From positions 372,001-436,000 of the forward strand of contig NZ_STFF01000003.1 in assembly GCF_004834005.1 (NCBI RefSeq): a stretch of DNA of 64,000 nt. The letters are read 5' to 3'. The notes beneath the pieces are model-generated. The model was not told the origin of the DNA. It ran no database searches and saw nothing but the letters and a program-made list of their open reading frames with translations. Below, one piece after another: positions 9,286 through 17,910 of this stretch. Position 1 is the first letter of the stretch, and every line of letters begins with the position of its first letter. The translations under genes were made by a program, and so were the position numbers. The DNA is from Niastella caeni (lineage in GTDB: Bacteria; Bacteroidota; Bacteroidia; Chitinophagales; Chitinophagaceae).

Positions 9286-10377
9286 TTAATATTTACTTAT
9301 TCCCACCCACACACTACCGGTATACTTTACTGTGATAGCACCGCGGGTGGCAATGGAATTAGATTCGCTGGTATCCAATCCGGATATAATAACCGTATTG
9401 CTGGTATGTAAATTTTTGATAGTTATTTCCCGGTCTAACGTACCTGTTGGCAATGTAATGGTTGCTTGTCCGCCGGTATAGTTAACAAACACCACATCAA
9501 TATCGGCAGGAACAGTATAGCTGCTGCCGGTAACGGTGGCGCTTTTGCGGGTTGAGGAAATGTTCCAGCTATTCATTTTAAATACGTTACCATTGGCGTC
9601 AACTATCATAGGTTTATAGCTTGAGGTATCGGATTTTGTTATCACATTCGGCATTTTCAATGTATCTGTAATCCTTGCCGTGCCTGATATGTGCAGCCTG
9701 TCTTCAGGAGAGTTGGTACCTATTCCTACATAACCGCTCTTAAAATAGGATGTACCATTAGCTTGCAGTCTGATATTGGTAATACCATTATTGTCTTGCA
9801 TATCAAATCTACCTTCATCGTTTACCAGGTCAAGAGCGAATCTCGTTCCACCAAGCGTATTATAAAATCGGAAAAAAGCATTGTTGCTGCTATTGGCTTT
9901 TGCTCCAAATACCGCTGATCCTAAAGAAGAAGGATCGATATTAACGCCTAACTTTCCTATTTTGGAATCGGAATTAACTGAAAACAACGACAGGCTATCG
10001 AGTACAACCATTTTATTTCCATTACCATTAATAGTTGTAACAGATTGAGTAAGTGGCCCGCCTAACTGTACTTGTTTATTCACCAATTGCAAACCATTTG
10101 CGGCTGACACATTTCCCTGTATTATTATTGTATCTCCTCCTATAATCAGTGTGGAATCATTAAGTTTAACAACTTTTCTAAACTCTGTTCTCCCCCTTCC
10201 TTTATTAAATAAAAAGCCAGGCACGTTCTGGGTATGGTTCTCAATGACGAGCTCAGCCGTATCGCAGGTGTTCGTGATCTTTACACTATCGGCTTTGATG
10301 GAGTAAATGAAGGGTTGTTGGGCGTGCAGCGATTTTTTGATGCACAAGAGGGCAAGGAGGAAAAGGAATTTTCTCAT
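9286..10377 (-). CDS. Secreted fibre-like protein, paralogue sharing the leader domain
   Basis: 363 aa. The signal peptide and first 100 residues are nearly the same as in the gene at 7510-9240. The middle lacks the YadA-head repeats and instead reads like a tail-fibre collar (NNAFFRFYNTLGGTRFALDLV, then YVGIGTNSPEDRLHISGTARITD). This is a motif common in Bacteroidota tail-fibre-like proteins. The C-terminal beta-rich part ends YTGSVWVGISKY. The upstream 100 bp is duplicated in front of the broken leader at 14230-14475, so the leader and its likely promoter have been copied together. The function is inferred to be a surface fibre or adhesin. Confidence 0.68.
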   Translation of the reverse strand: MRKFLFLLALLCIKKSLHAQQPFIYSIKADSVKITNTCDTAELVIENHTQNVPGFLFNKGRGRTEFRKVVKLNDSTLIIGGDTIIIQGNVSAANGLQLVNKQVQLGGPLTQSVTTINGNGNKMVVLDSLSLFSVNSDSKIGKLGVNIDPSSLGSAVFGAKANSSNNAFFRFYNTLGGTRFALDLVNDEGRFDMQDNNGITNIRLQANGTSYFKSGYVGIGTNSPEDRLHISGTARITDTLKMPNVITKSDTSSYKPMIVDANGNVFKMNSWNISSTRKSATVTGSSYTVPADIDVVFVNYTGGQATITLPTGTLDREITIKNLHTSNTVIISGLDTSESNSIATRGAITVKYTGSVWVGISKY

Positions 10378-10575
10378 ATACTGTTTGGTTGGGATTGCGG
10401 GTTGTTATAAGTTGTTGCCTATTATTTTTTGCTTATTTAATTCAATTGTTTTTTATCTATAACACTTCTTCATTTATATTAATTATTCTCCTATGGAATC
10501 CTTTCCTATCTCATTTCCATATACGCTTATTTTTTGCTCAGAACCCTTTATCGTTGCTAAATATTCTCTTCAATA

Positions 10576-10659
10576 GATCAACTTCGTAATATCGTAGGCA
10601 TTGGTATTCTTTACACTATCGGCGTTGATGGTGTAGATGTACTGATGCTGGGCGTGGAG
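10576..10659 (-). pseudogene. Remnant of the fibre leader (about 28 codons)
   Basis: The frame reads LHAQHQYIYTINADSVKNTN and then AYDITKLI, a diverged copy of the leader domain found intact at 7510-9240 and 9286-10377. It has no start codon and no continuation. It lies between the cassette-end repeat and the intact fibre gene. Confidence 0.6.
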
Positions 10660-10661
10660 GA

Positions 10662-10690
10662 CTTATTATATAAAGTCCATGGAGATTACA
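10662..10690. repeat. Cassette-end repeat, copy 1
   Basis: The sequence CTTATTATATAAAGTCCATGG and the bases after it match copies at 15593-15626 and 20976-21042. All three lie directly downstream of an immunity candidate gene, here 48 bp past the stop of the gene at 10739-11110. Confidence 0.6.
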
Positions 10691-10738
10691 AAGTTTCATA
10701 TATTCTAATATTCATTAAATACCTGAACGCAAGAGACA

Positions 10739-11110
10739 CTAAAAATAAACATTATCAACCTTCTTCAAGGGAACCTTTTTAATACTTAGCCTATTAAGAA
10801 ATGCATCAAACTCACTTCTTGAAGAATACTCTTCCATACTCTTTACTGAATCAACATCAATAATCAAAAATTTACCCTGACTAGTTAGAGCAAAGATGTA
10901 TTTATCATTATAACTTATACTATCTATTGATTGGTGGATTACAACATGATCAGTATTTGCACCAGATTCTTTGTACACTAATATACTTGACGAGGGAGTA
11001 AAGTTCAGATAATAATTATTTACAACAGGAACCTGCGTATTATCATCATGATCAAAGTTGCAACCGAAGAACAAAAACACCCATACAATTATAATTCCTA
11101 CAAATCGCAT
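10739..11110 (-). CDS. Small lipoprotein, candidate immunity protein of the 11114 cassette
   Basis: 123 aa. A hydrophobic N-terminus followed by GC at residues 16-17 (FFGCNFDHDDN) makes a lipoprotein signal. I recognise no family in the rest. The ATG lies three bases downstream of the stop codon of the RHS tip at 11114-12238, a spacing typical of toxin-immunity pairs. A lipid-anchored immunity protein would suggest that the partner acts in the periplasm or at the envelope. Base composition is more AT-rich than in the RHS core, as is usual for exchanged tip modules. Confidence 0.6.
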   Translation of the reverse strand: MRFVGIIIVWVFLFFGCNFDHDDNTQVPVVNNYYLNFTPSSSILVYKESGANTDHVVIHQSIDSISYNDKYIFALTSQGKFLIIDVDSVKSMEEYSSRSEFDAFLNRLSIKKVPLKKVDNVYF

Positions 11111-11113
11111 AAA

Positions 11114-12238
11114 CTATTTTTTGAAGTTGTAATTAAAATCTATATTCTCAAGCGTGAAACTCCATTCTGTCCTTGTTGTACCCAATGGCGTTACTTTATT
11201 ATTTCGCCTTTTTATATTGTCTGAATCATCTCTAGTTATCATTGAAGCTACCGTATATGCATCTACTACTCTTACCGAAACATTATTTCCATGTTTGGTT
11301 TGATAATATTCCATCCCACCTCTTAAAAAAACTGAGACATTTGACATATACCCTCTAGCATGGGCTTTTAATGAACCTAATTTGTCAGTTTTATCAGGAC
11401 TCGATGATGCGTAGTAATACCGCGTATCACCGTCTTTAAATATACCCTTTTGAAAGTCTCTAACAAAAGCAGCAATTGCCCGTTCTGTTGACAGAGAGTA
11501 CTTTATTTCTTCAGTTACCGGGTGTCTTTCATCAAATTGTCTTAAATATTTGCCGGTCCCTGTCAAATATTCCCAAATCAAGATGCCGTTAGTCTTTGGT
11601 GCATTCGTTAGAAAATCCTTTTGCTTTTGCTCTTCTGAAAGATTGTTCATCACGTCTGAGCTTACTGAAGCATCGGTGCTATAACTCCCCGAATACATAC
11701 TTAATGCTGTTGAATATGCTCCCGATAGTGCCATTGGTAACCTATGTGGATATTTCTTTAACAATGTTTTAATACTCACAGGGGTAACAGTAATTTCTGG
11801 CAAAGCCTTATAGAATTTAACTATACTTGGGTTTTTAATAGCAGCATTTTGAGCAGCCTCCTGATTCGCATATGGACCAGTCACAGTTCCCCCACCATTT
11901 ACTTTCCATTCTTCAAGCCCATCCAAATCTATGGCCATTATTGGTGTATTTCCCGCAAACTGATAAGGAGTATACCACAGATAATTTTTTGTAATCGGAT
12001 CCACACTCAAAAACTTCCCCAACCTCGGATAATAATACCGCATTCCATAATCCTGCTGCTCCCCCTCTCCCTTCACCTCATTATCATTCTCCTTTCCATT
12101 AAACCCATACCTATACCCACTCGTATTAAACACCCTTCCCGGCTGCAACATCCCGAACGGATAATAATCCTGGCATGCTTGCGCCAGTTCGGAGTAAAGG
12201 TTTCTGTAGGTTATATAAAACAAGTACGTTAACCGCAT
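11114..12238 (-). CDS. Displaced RHS tip cassette with unique C-terminal module
   Basis: 374 aa from ATG 12238. The first 26 residues are not RHS sequence. From DYYPFGML onward the end of an RHS core is present (GYRYGFNGKENDNEV, then RLGKFLSVDP), including the aspartate-proline region that precedes the tip. From about residue 107 (DLDGLEEW) the sequence is unique and runs 265 residues with no family I can name. The break is exactly at CAGGATTATTATCC, where the homologous main gene continues upstream. The ATG comes from unrelated DNA, so the product would lack a signal peptide and most of the RHS cage. It is therefore either a silent cassette or a free tip. The immunity candidate is 3 bp downstream. 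Confidence 0.65.
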   Translation of the reverse strand: MRLTYLFYITYRNLYSELAQACQDYYPFGMLQPGRVFNTSGYRYGFNGKENDNEVKGEGEQQDYGMRYYYPRLGKFLSVDPITKNYLWYTPYQFAGNTPIMAIDLDGLEEWKVNGGGTVTGPYANQEAAQNAAIKNPSIVKFYKALPEITVTPVSIKTLLKKYPHRLPMALSGAYSTALSMYSGSYSTDASVSSDVMNNLSEEQKQKDFLTNAPKTNGILIWEYLTGTGKYLRQFDERHPVTEEIKYSLSTERAIAAFVRDFQKGIFKDGDTRYYYASSSPDKTDKLGSLKAHARGYMSNVSVFLRGGMEYYQTKHGNNVSVRVVDAYTVASMITRDDSDNIKRRNNKVTPLGTTRTEWSFTLENIDFNYNFKK

Positions 12239-12273
12239 ATCCAGCCCTGCAAACTTTTTTCAGTGCGGGACCA

Positions 12274-12720
12274 TCATGGGGTAATTATGAAGTTGCTAAA
12301 CAAATAATACTTAAAATCATCTGTAAACTCCATTAATAGTTTAAAATCATCTGTAATACAAATAGAACCTTGTCCGGCGTTAGCATTAACAAAATCAATC
12401 CAGTTTGCTATAAAGTATTCAGTTCTGGTTCTTATTATTGGAATATCAGACAAGGTTTCAATGTAAACAAAAGATGAATTTTTCAACTTGCTTTCATCTA
12501 ATTTCTTCTTAATAATATCTTCATTATTGTCAAAATCAAAGAAAAAGCTATAAGATGGCTTTATACGATCCCAATCAAATACAGTGTTGTATGGGTTATT
12601 ATCTGATGTTCTGAATTTAAACTCTGTGTCAGCATCTATTTTAAATCGCAAAGCCTTACTATCAAGCTCTGTGTATTCTATTTCTTGCTTATGCTTCTCC
12701 AATAACCAAAATTTTCTCAT
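12274..12720 (-). CDS. Candidate immunity protein of the 12721 cassette
   Basis: 148 aa, acidic and aromatic-rich, with no signal peptide, so probably cytoplasmic. Its ATG follows the stop codon of the RHS tip with no gap. I recognise no family. Position, size and AT-rich composition make it a toxin-immunity partner by analogy with RHS and other polymorphic toxin loci. If cytoplasmic, its partner toxin would act in the cytoplasm. Confidence 0.6.
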   Translation of the reverse strand: MRKFWLLEKHKQEIEYTELDSKALRFKIDADTEFKFRTSDNNPYNTVFDWDRIKPSYSFFFDFDNNEDIIKKKLDESKLKNSSFVYIETLSDIPIIRTRTEYFIANWIDFVNANAGQGSICITDDFKLLMEFTDDFKYYLFSNFIITP

Positions 12721-13995
12721 TTAATATGTTTTTGTCATTTGCTGTTTCAAATAGTGAACCTGATCTGCTGTTCCTTCAAAGAAAACTGCGCCCCTCTCTC
12801 CTGTGTTATTATTAAACCAATTATAATGAGCACCTTTTTCAGGATCAAAGTCAATTCGCCATCCTCTACTACCATCTGCAGATTGCATGCCTACTACAAT
12901 TTTATTTGCATCTGGATACTTGGAAGTGGATTTGCCCATTAAAGGAATAGCATCATCACCTAAGTCCCCAATCGCAGCCGATGCAACCTTATATGCATCA
13001 GTACGAAGACCTGTTTTAGTAACTGTCATAATTTCCCTTTTACCAGGGATTATTCCAGATTGCTTAACAAGGGTAGCATCCTCATCGGCATACTTACCTG
13101 CAAACTTCAAAGGTTTTGTAACAAAGTCGGCATCAGGCACTAATGACATTAAGCTTAGAGCCATCTGTGGGTTGAAATAATCAACCGTATTATTGTTTGA
13201 AGATACCCCCAGCTTTTTATCGTTCAGGGTTACCAGTACGTTCCCTAAACGGTTACTCAGTTCAAAGAGCTTGTTACCTCTGCCAAAGGTAAGACTATAC
13301 CCTGTACCCAGCAACGGCATAGAAGTGTCGGCCGGATGATAATCAATGGCTACGTCAACGCCACGTCTCAACAAACCAACCCGGCTGCTGCCGTACATAT
13401 GCAGCTCAGTCTGGGTCAGGTGACCATCGTTTACTGAATCATTACCCGATGCATAAACGCTCATCACATTTCCTTGCGCATCCCACACATACCAGGTGGT
13501 ATCGGCTGAAGCTGGTGATGTTTTTACTATCGCTTTGCTGATACGGTTTCCACCGGCATCATATGTATACGAGATGTTGGTGCCATCTGTTTTGATGATC
13601 CGGCTGATCTTTCCATAAACTGTCCAACTGATGCTGGTAATCCCTTCCGCATTGTCTTTAATTAAATTGCCTATGGAATCGTAAACATAGTTACCGGCGG
13701 TCTGGTTGTCAATATCCACATCGTAATTGGCGGCAGACACACTATCTTTTACATGATCGAGCCTGTTGGTTCCCATTACATATTTGTAGGTCAGGCTATC
13801 CATGCCCAGCGGCTTGCTGGCAAAGCTGTTGTTGCCATTCCGCTTGTACCCCAAGATGTTTCCATTGGCATCGTAACTGATGCGCTCTTGGAAGTCGGTC
13901 AACTTGGTGATGTTGCTCCATGCACTGCCCGTCTTGTGCCAGGCATCCATTGCTACCAAACGATTCAATTGATCGTATTGGTAATTATAGAACAA
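12721..13995 (-). pseudogene. Orphan RHS fragment with unique tip (no native start)
   Basis: 424 codons are open but begin only at a TTG inside RHS sequence. A stop lies a few codons further upstream, and no leader or signal is attached. Residues 1-275 are almost identical to the YD-repeat/core part of the RHS gene at 21608-30217 (NYQYDQLNRLVAMDAWHKTG, then RVGLLRRGVDVAIDY). The DYYPFGML end of the core is missing. The sequence jumps straight into a unique module of about 147 residues ending near RGWRIDFDPEKGAHYNWF and QVHYLKQQM, which has the look of a compact nuclease-like polymorphic toxin tip, but I cannot name it. The immunity candidate abuts it. It probably serves as a silent donor for recombination into an expressed RHS gene. 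Confidence 0.7.
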
Positions 13996-14440
13996 AGAAT
14001 TGTTCAGTCTCTCAATAATTCAGCAATACTATACATGCCGGTTTCCCTGTTTTTGTACCCGGCTATTGTGCTACTATTATGCACCGGTTGCGTCGCACTC
14101 TTGTACTTCCGTATGTCTGCGCGGCTTCCTAATGTCAAAGAACTTTATTATTACCAACCTTTTTGGGGTTCGATTATACCATATTAACTGTTAATCAAGC
14201 CTATTGCCCTGTACCAGGCAATCAACAACCTAAACATCTTCCAATACCATATAATCTATCATCCATTTACCCTCTGCTAACCTTGTCCTTCCCCTTCCTT
14301 TATTATACAAAAAGCCAGGTACGTTCGGGGCATGATTCTCAATGATGAGCTCTGCCGTATCGCAGGTGTTGGTGATCTTTACACTATCGGCTTTGATGGA
14401 GTAAATAAAGGGGTGCTGGGCGTGCAGAGATTTTTCAATG
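13814..14440. repeat. Direct repeat of about 630 bp, copy 1
   Basis: Aligns with 16503-17130 at high identity. In minus-strand order it contains the end of a fibre leader, a non-coding spacer with stops (including the 23-bp motif at 14084-14106), and the first RHS codons of the orphan cassette. Because the two copies bracket one complete tip-immunity cassette, homologous recombination between them could excise or duplicate it. Confidence 0.85.
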
Positions 14441-14475
14441 CACAGGAGGACAAGGAGGAATAAGAATTTTCTCAT
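14230..14475 (-). pseudogene. Truncated fibre leader gene (81 codons)
   Basis: An intact signal peptide (MRKFLFLLVLLCIEKSLHAQ) and the shared leader domain are present up to NKGRGRTR. The frame then runs into spacer DNA and stops after 15 more codons. The 95 bp upstream also match the region in front of the intact fibre gene at 9286-10377, so promoter and 5' end were duplicated together. A short secreted peptide could still be made. It precedes an orphan RHS fragment in the direction of transcription. Confidence 0.7.
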
Positions 14476-14571
14476 ATTGTTTGGTTGGGGATTGCGGGTT
14501 GTTAAAAGTTGTTGACTATTATTTTTTGTTTATTTAATTCAATCATTTTATTTAAGACACTTCTTCATTTA

Positions 14572-14796
14572 TTATACTATTTGATCTCTTCTGAAATTAA
14601 TAGCCGTTTTATAAATAACGCCATCCTTCTCAACATAATCAACTAAACTTTCATTAATTAAATCACTAACAACTCTAACGCAATTATAAATATCAAATTT
14701 CCTATCAAGCAATCTACACATACCATAAGAGTTGGAAAATGTACCACCTAAATTAATTATTAATAACGCGACATAAACTTCATCTTTCTCCTTCAT
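14572..14796 (-). CDS. Small hypothetical protein
   Basis: 74 aa with an ATG preceded by an A-rich stretch typical of Bacteroidota translation starts. The sequence has a balanced composition and a plausible helix-strand pattern resembling a winged-helix (CRLLDRKFDIYNCVRVVSDL, then NESLVDYVEKDGVIYKTA). It could be a small DNA-binding protein or an orphan immunity gene whose toxin partner is lost. I do not recognise a family. It lies between a mobile-element fragment and a broken fibre leader. Confidence 0.4.
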   Translation of the reverse strand: MKEKDEVYVALLIINLGGTFSNSYGMCRLLDRKFDIYNCVRVVSDLINESLVDYVEKDGVIYKTAINFRRDQIV

Positions 14797-14951
14797 TTTA
14801 AATTGATTTTTATTATTATCTCATCTACGATTAATTTCTTTACTCAATTCTCCATCGGAGGCGTCCAAAGCTTCCTGCATATCCATTTCTAATGCTTTTG
14901 TGAGCCTTATCATAAGGCATCCCTTTATTCATCAATAACAAAAGCGTTTTC

Positions 14952-15425
14952 TTATAAGCTGGTGGTCTTTATTACATCTTCAGGTGGCCTTAGTTCTCCT
15001 ACCCCTAATTGTAAATGTGTTTGACCTGTCCCTGATGGACCCCGGCTTATCACATGCAATGGTTCTTCCCTTTTCCTTCTGGTAAACACAAGGTACATCA
15101 GTAGCCTGTTGTTCTCTTCACCTATTACCCCACTTTGCCCAATCAGTACATTGGTTCGTTGTAAAAGATCAGGCTGATGTAGAAACTGTTCAGCTTCCTT
15201 CCTTTCAAGTTCAGTTAACTGCTTTACCGGTTCTTTTTCTTTTTCCAGGAGCTTCAGTTTTTCCAACCAGCGCCTTACCAGTTTATCCAGGCTTTCATTG
15301 TTGTACAGATCAAGGTTTTGCCGTACTGCTACCTGTTTGTATTCTACTTTGAGGGTTACACACATTCTTTCCAGTCCTTCTATTTTAAAGCCACCCAGAA
15401 GCCAAAAATTTAGTTGATCATATTG
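14952..15425 (-). pseudogene. Fragment of a mobile-element CHC2-primase/ATPase-type protein
   Basis: The open frame reads YDQLNFWLLGGFKIEGLER and later VLIGQSGVIGEENNRLLMYL, ending in a P-loop-like GPSGTGQTHLQ. In my memory this matches the central part of CHC2-zinc-finger primase or ATPase proteins carried on Bacteroidota mobile elements, whose P-loop would read G-S-S-G-T-G-K-T. Here the catalytic Lys is Gln. A stop precedes the fragment and another interrupts it after TTSL, so both ends are missing. It is a relic of an inserted element and dates to after or during cassette shuffling. Confidence 0.6.
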
Positions 15426-15592
15426 TCAGGGATACACTCCCGGTTTTCTGTGTTTATTGCCATGGTCATGTAAAAGCGTTTAGGGGTGAAATAAAAAAAG
15501 GAAGCCATGTGTTGATCTCCTGAAATTGATTATAAGAAAAAAGCCACCAACTTTAGTTTATGTGCTTCTGTTATATTACTAAATATCCTAAC

Positions 15593-15626
15593 GCCTTATT
15601 GTGCAAAGATCATAGACGTTGCAGGG
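15593..15626. repeat. Cassette-end repeat, copy 2
   Basis: CCTTATTGTGCAAAGATCAT and the following GACGTTGCAGGGC match the copies at 10662-10690 and 20976-21042. It ends 5 bp from the stop codon of the immunity candidate at 15631-16068. Confidence 0.65.
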
Positions 15627-15630
15627 CATG

Positions 15631-16068
15631 TTAAAAAAAATAAACGCTTAGTTCTTGTGGCAAATATTTTAAAGGAGTATCAAATATCCCAACCCATTTT
15701 TCATCTGGAAGGTATTTTTCAATTTCTATGTCATCAAAATAACTAATGAACGTTTTTGAATGAAAATCTATAAAAAAATAAAAGATATCATTAAAATTAT
15801 ATTTCTTAATGTCAATAGAATCTAAATCAATTTTATAATCCTGAATAGCTTCAATAAACGACCCTATGCTTTCATCATTAACATTTAGAATGTCATTCCT
15901 AAACACAATTCCATCTTTCCAATCTTCTGGATTATAATAAGGATCATATTGGGCATAATTTAATATCCAATAAGCTATTGGCATTAAATAAAATGATAAA
16001 TTATTCTTATACTTCACACAGCCAAGCAAAAAACTGTTATCAATGTTTTCTTGTATTTTATCAATCAT
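15631..16068 (-). CDS. Candidate immunity protein of the 16065 cassette
   Basis: 145 aa, rich in Asp, Ile and aromatic residues, with no signal peptide or clear membrane span. Its start codon overlaps the toxin-tip stop as ATGA, which implies translational coupling. The composition is strongly AT-rich compared with the RHS core. I recognise no family; the immunity role is inferred from position and coupling. Confidence 0.62.
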   Translation of the reverse strand: MIDKIQENIDNSFLLGCVKYKNNLSFYLMPIAYWILNYAQYDPYYNPEDWKDGIVFRNDILNVNDESIGSFIEAIQDYKIDLDSIDIKKYNFNDIFYFFIDFHSKTFISYFDDIEIEKYLPDEKWVGIFDTPLKYLPQELSVYFF

Positions 16069-16684
16069 AATGGTGTTTCGATTTTTCCAGTTCCTTTTAT
16101 TGCTCCCTTTCTTAACTTTTCAATATAATTTGCAGGTAACCCAAACGCGCCTTTTGATTTTGTAGGGTCTGAAATCTCTGGTCTATTTGGATATGATTGA
16201 GCCTTAGCCTGCGGGACAGCCATATTTCTAATTTCATCTGCAACTTCCTTTGCCACTTGAAATGAGACAACTGAAGCACCTCCCTCCGACCCTCCCTTTT
16301 TGTTATAATAATAATTAACATGATTTTGGTCATCAATTGTGATATATAATTTTGTGTTTCCTGTTATGGTGATATCTCCATTATTACTTACTGAAATTCT
16401 TTGAGATAACTTATGTTGAGTTTGCACTCTTGTTATAGTTACAGTTTCCCCTGACTTATTTGCATTTGCTGCTCCTGTATTTGTACTATTTGCAGCAGTT
16501 GTTTGCTGGCAAAGCTGTTGTTGCCATTCCGCTTGTACCCCAAGATGTTTCCATTGGCATCGTAACTGATGCGCTCTTGGAAGTCGGTCAACTTGGTGAT
16601 GTTGCTCCATGCACTGCCCGTCTTGTGCCAGGCATCCATTGCTACCAAACGATTCAATTGATCGTATTGGTAATTATAGAACAA
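16065..16684 (-). pseudogene. Orphan RHS fragment joined out of frame to a unique tip
   Basis: From 16684 the RHS frame (NYQYDQLNRL to NNSFASK) runs to about 16503 and then loses homology. The tip continues in a different frame through ANSTNTGAANANKSGE to KGTGKIETPL, about 145 residues. The RHS frame itself ends near 16439. The join is therefore non-productive as it stands. The tip contains KLYITIDDQNHVNYYYNKKG and later DEIRNMAVPQ and GTGK, with no family I can name. A tip-immunity ATGA overlap at 16065-16068 is intact, so the toxin-immunity module itself may be undamaged. Confidence 0.65.
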
Positions 16685-17130
16685 AGAATTGTTCAGTCTC
16701 TCAATAATTCAGCGATACTATACATGCCGGTTTCCCTGTTTTTGTACCCGGCTATTGTGCTACTATTATGCACCGGTTGCGTCGCACTCTTGTGCTTCCG
16801 TATATCTGCCCGGCTTTCTAATGTCAAAGAACTTTATTATTACCAACCTCTTGGGCTTCGATTATACCATATTAACTGTTAATCCAAACCTATTGCCCTG
16901 TACCAGGCAATCAACAACCTAGACATCTACCAATACCATATAATCTATCATCCATTTACCCTCTGCTAACCTTGTCCTTCCCTGCCTTTTTTATACAATA
17001 AGCCAGGCACGTTCTGGGTATGATTCTCAATGATGAGTTCTGCCGTATCGCAGGTGTTAGTAATCTTTACACTATCGGCTTTGATGGGATAGATGAAGGG
17101 ATGTTGTGCGCGCAGGGCCTTATCCAGACA
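16503..17130. repeat. Direct repeat of about 630 bp, copy 2
   Basis: Partner of 13814-14440. The same order is kept: fibre-leader sequence, spacer with the 23-bp motif (16773-16795, one mismatch), and the first RHS codons. The leader part is more diverged than the RHS part. Confidence 0.85.
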
Positions 17131-17162
17131 CACCATTGCCAGAAAGAATAGTATTCTTATCG
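16980..17162 (-). pseudogene. Degenerate fibre leader
   Basis: The frame reads RILFFLAMVCLDKALRAQHP and continues FIYPIKADSVKITNTCDTAE, a diverged copy of the secreted leader. The usual ATG is replaced by ATA-type codons and the frame ends soon after in the spacer. It again precedes an orphan RHS tip. Confidence 0.65.
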
Positions 17163-17437
17163 TTATGATTATCTTATTTTTTTACTAAAGTAGTCTTGAT
17201 ATTATTAAAGACCTCGATCCCATTATTGGATGTTTATGTAATAGTCTCTCATATCGATAATTTATTATCTTATTATTTAGCAGTATCCATGTTGCATTTA
17301 TATTCCTCACTTATACAAATCCAATTTCACCCTACCTGCCTCGCTTTGGTTAATTCACACTGCAGGCTTACACGCAACGTGGGGGAACATTAATTATCTA
17401 CGGTATCCTTCTAATCTCCGTTCTCATTAAGTTGTAT
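17163..17437. other. Intergenic region, nothing recognised
   Basis: The space between the membrane immunity candidate and the degenerate leader shows only short open frames without family likeness. I see no cassette-end repeat here, unlike three of the other immunity genes. Confidence 0.45.
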
Positions 17438-17857
17438 TTAATTCCTTAAATAAACATAAATAATACCTCCCCACATTAACAAAATGGGTAGAAACATGGA
17501 CATTAAAAAATAGGCAAGAAAAAGTTTACCATTATAATAAGGATATTTTTTCAATAACTTTTTATACCTCCTATTACGAAATATCAATAAATAATTTACA
17601 ACCACACAAGGCAATATAAATAGGATCAGATAAGACAAAACGTTATTTATATAGCTGTTCAAAAATGGAAAATCAAACTTATAAAAGTAATTACCTAATA
17701 TATGTCTCTCCAATATGGTCATAAATAAAAGGAAATTAAAAGCCATAGAGAGAGACATACATATCATACTAATAATTGGCCATTTTGATTCATTGCCAGG
17801 TTTCTGCTTCCCTTTTGTGATGCAATCAACCCAAATTTTATAATATAATCCTATCAT
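17438..17857 (-). CDS. Small membrane protein, candidate immunity protein
   Basis: 139 aa with three strongly hydrophobic segments (about 29-48, 71-93 and 113-135) separated by basic loops (RNRRYKKLLKKYP). It follows a displaced RHS tip whose last part is Gly-rich and hydrophobic. A membrane-resident immunity protein is what a pore-forming or membrane-targeting toxin would require. I recognise no family; the role is inferred from position and topology. Confidence 0.58.
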   Translation of the reverse strand: MIGLYYKIWVDCITKGKQKPGNESKWPIISMICMSLSMAFNFLLFMTILERHILGNYFYKFDFPFLNSYINNVLSYLILFILPCVVVNYLLIFRNRRYKKLLKKYPYYNGKLFLAYFLMSMFLPILLMWGGIIYVYLRN

Positions 17858-17910
17858 AACATTACATTAATTCCTAAAAAAACACATTACATCTTTGTCA
17901 AACATAAGTG

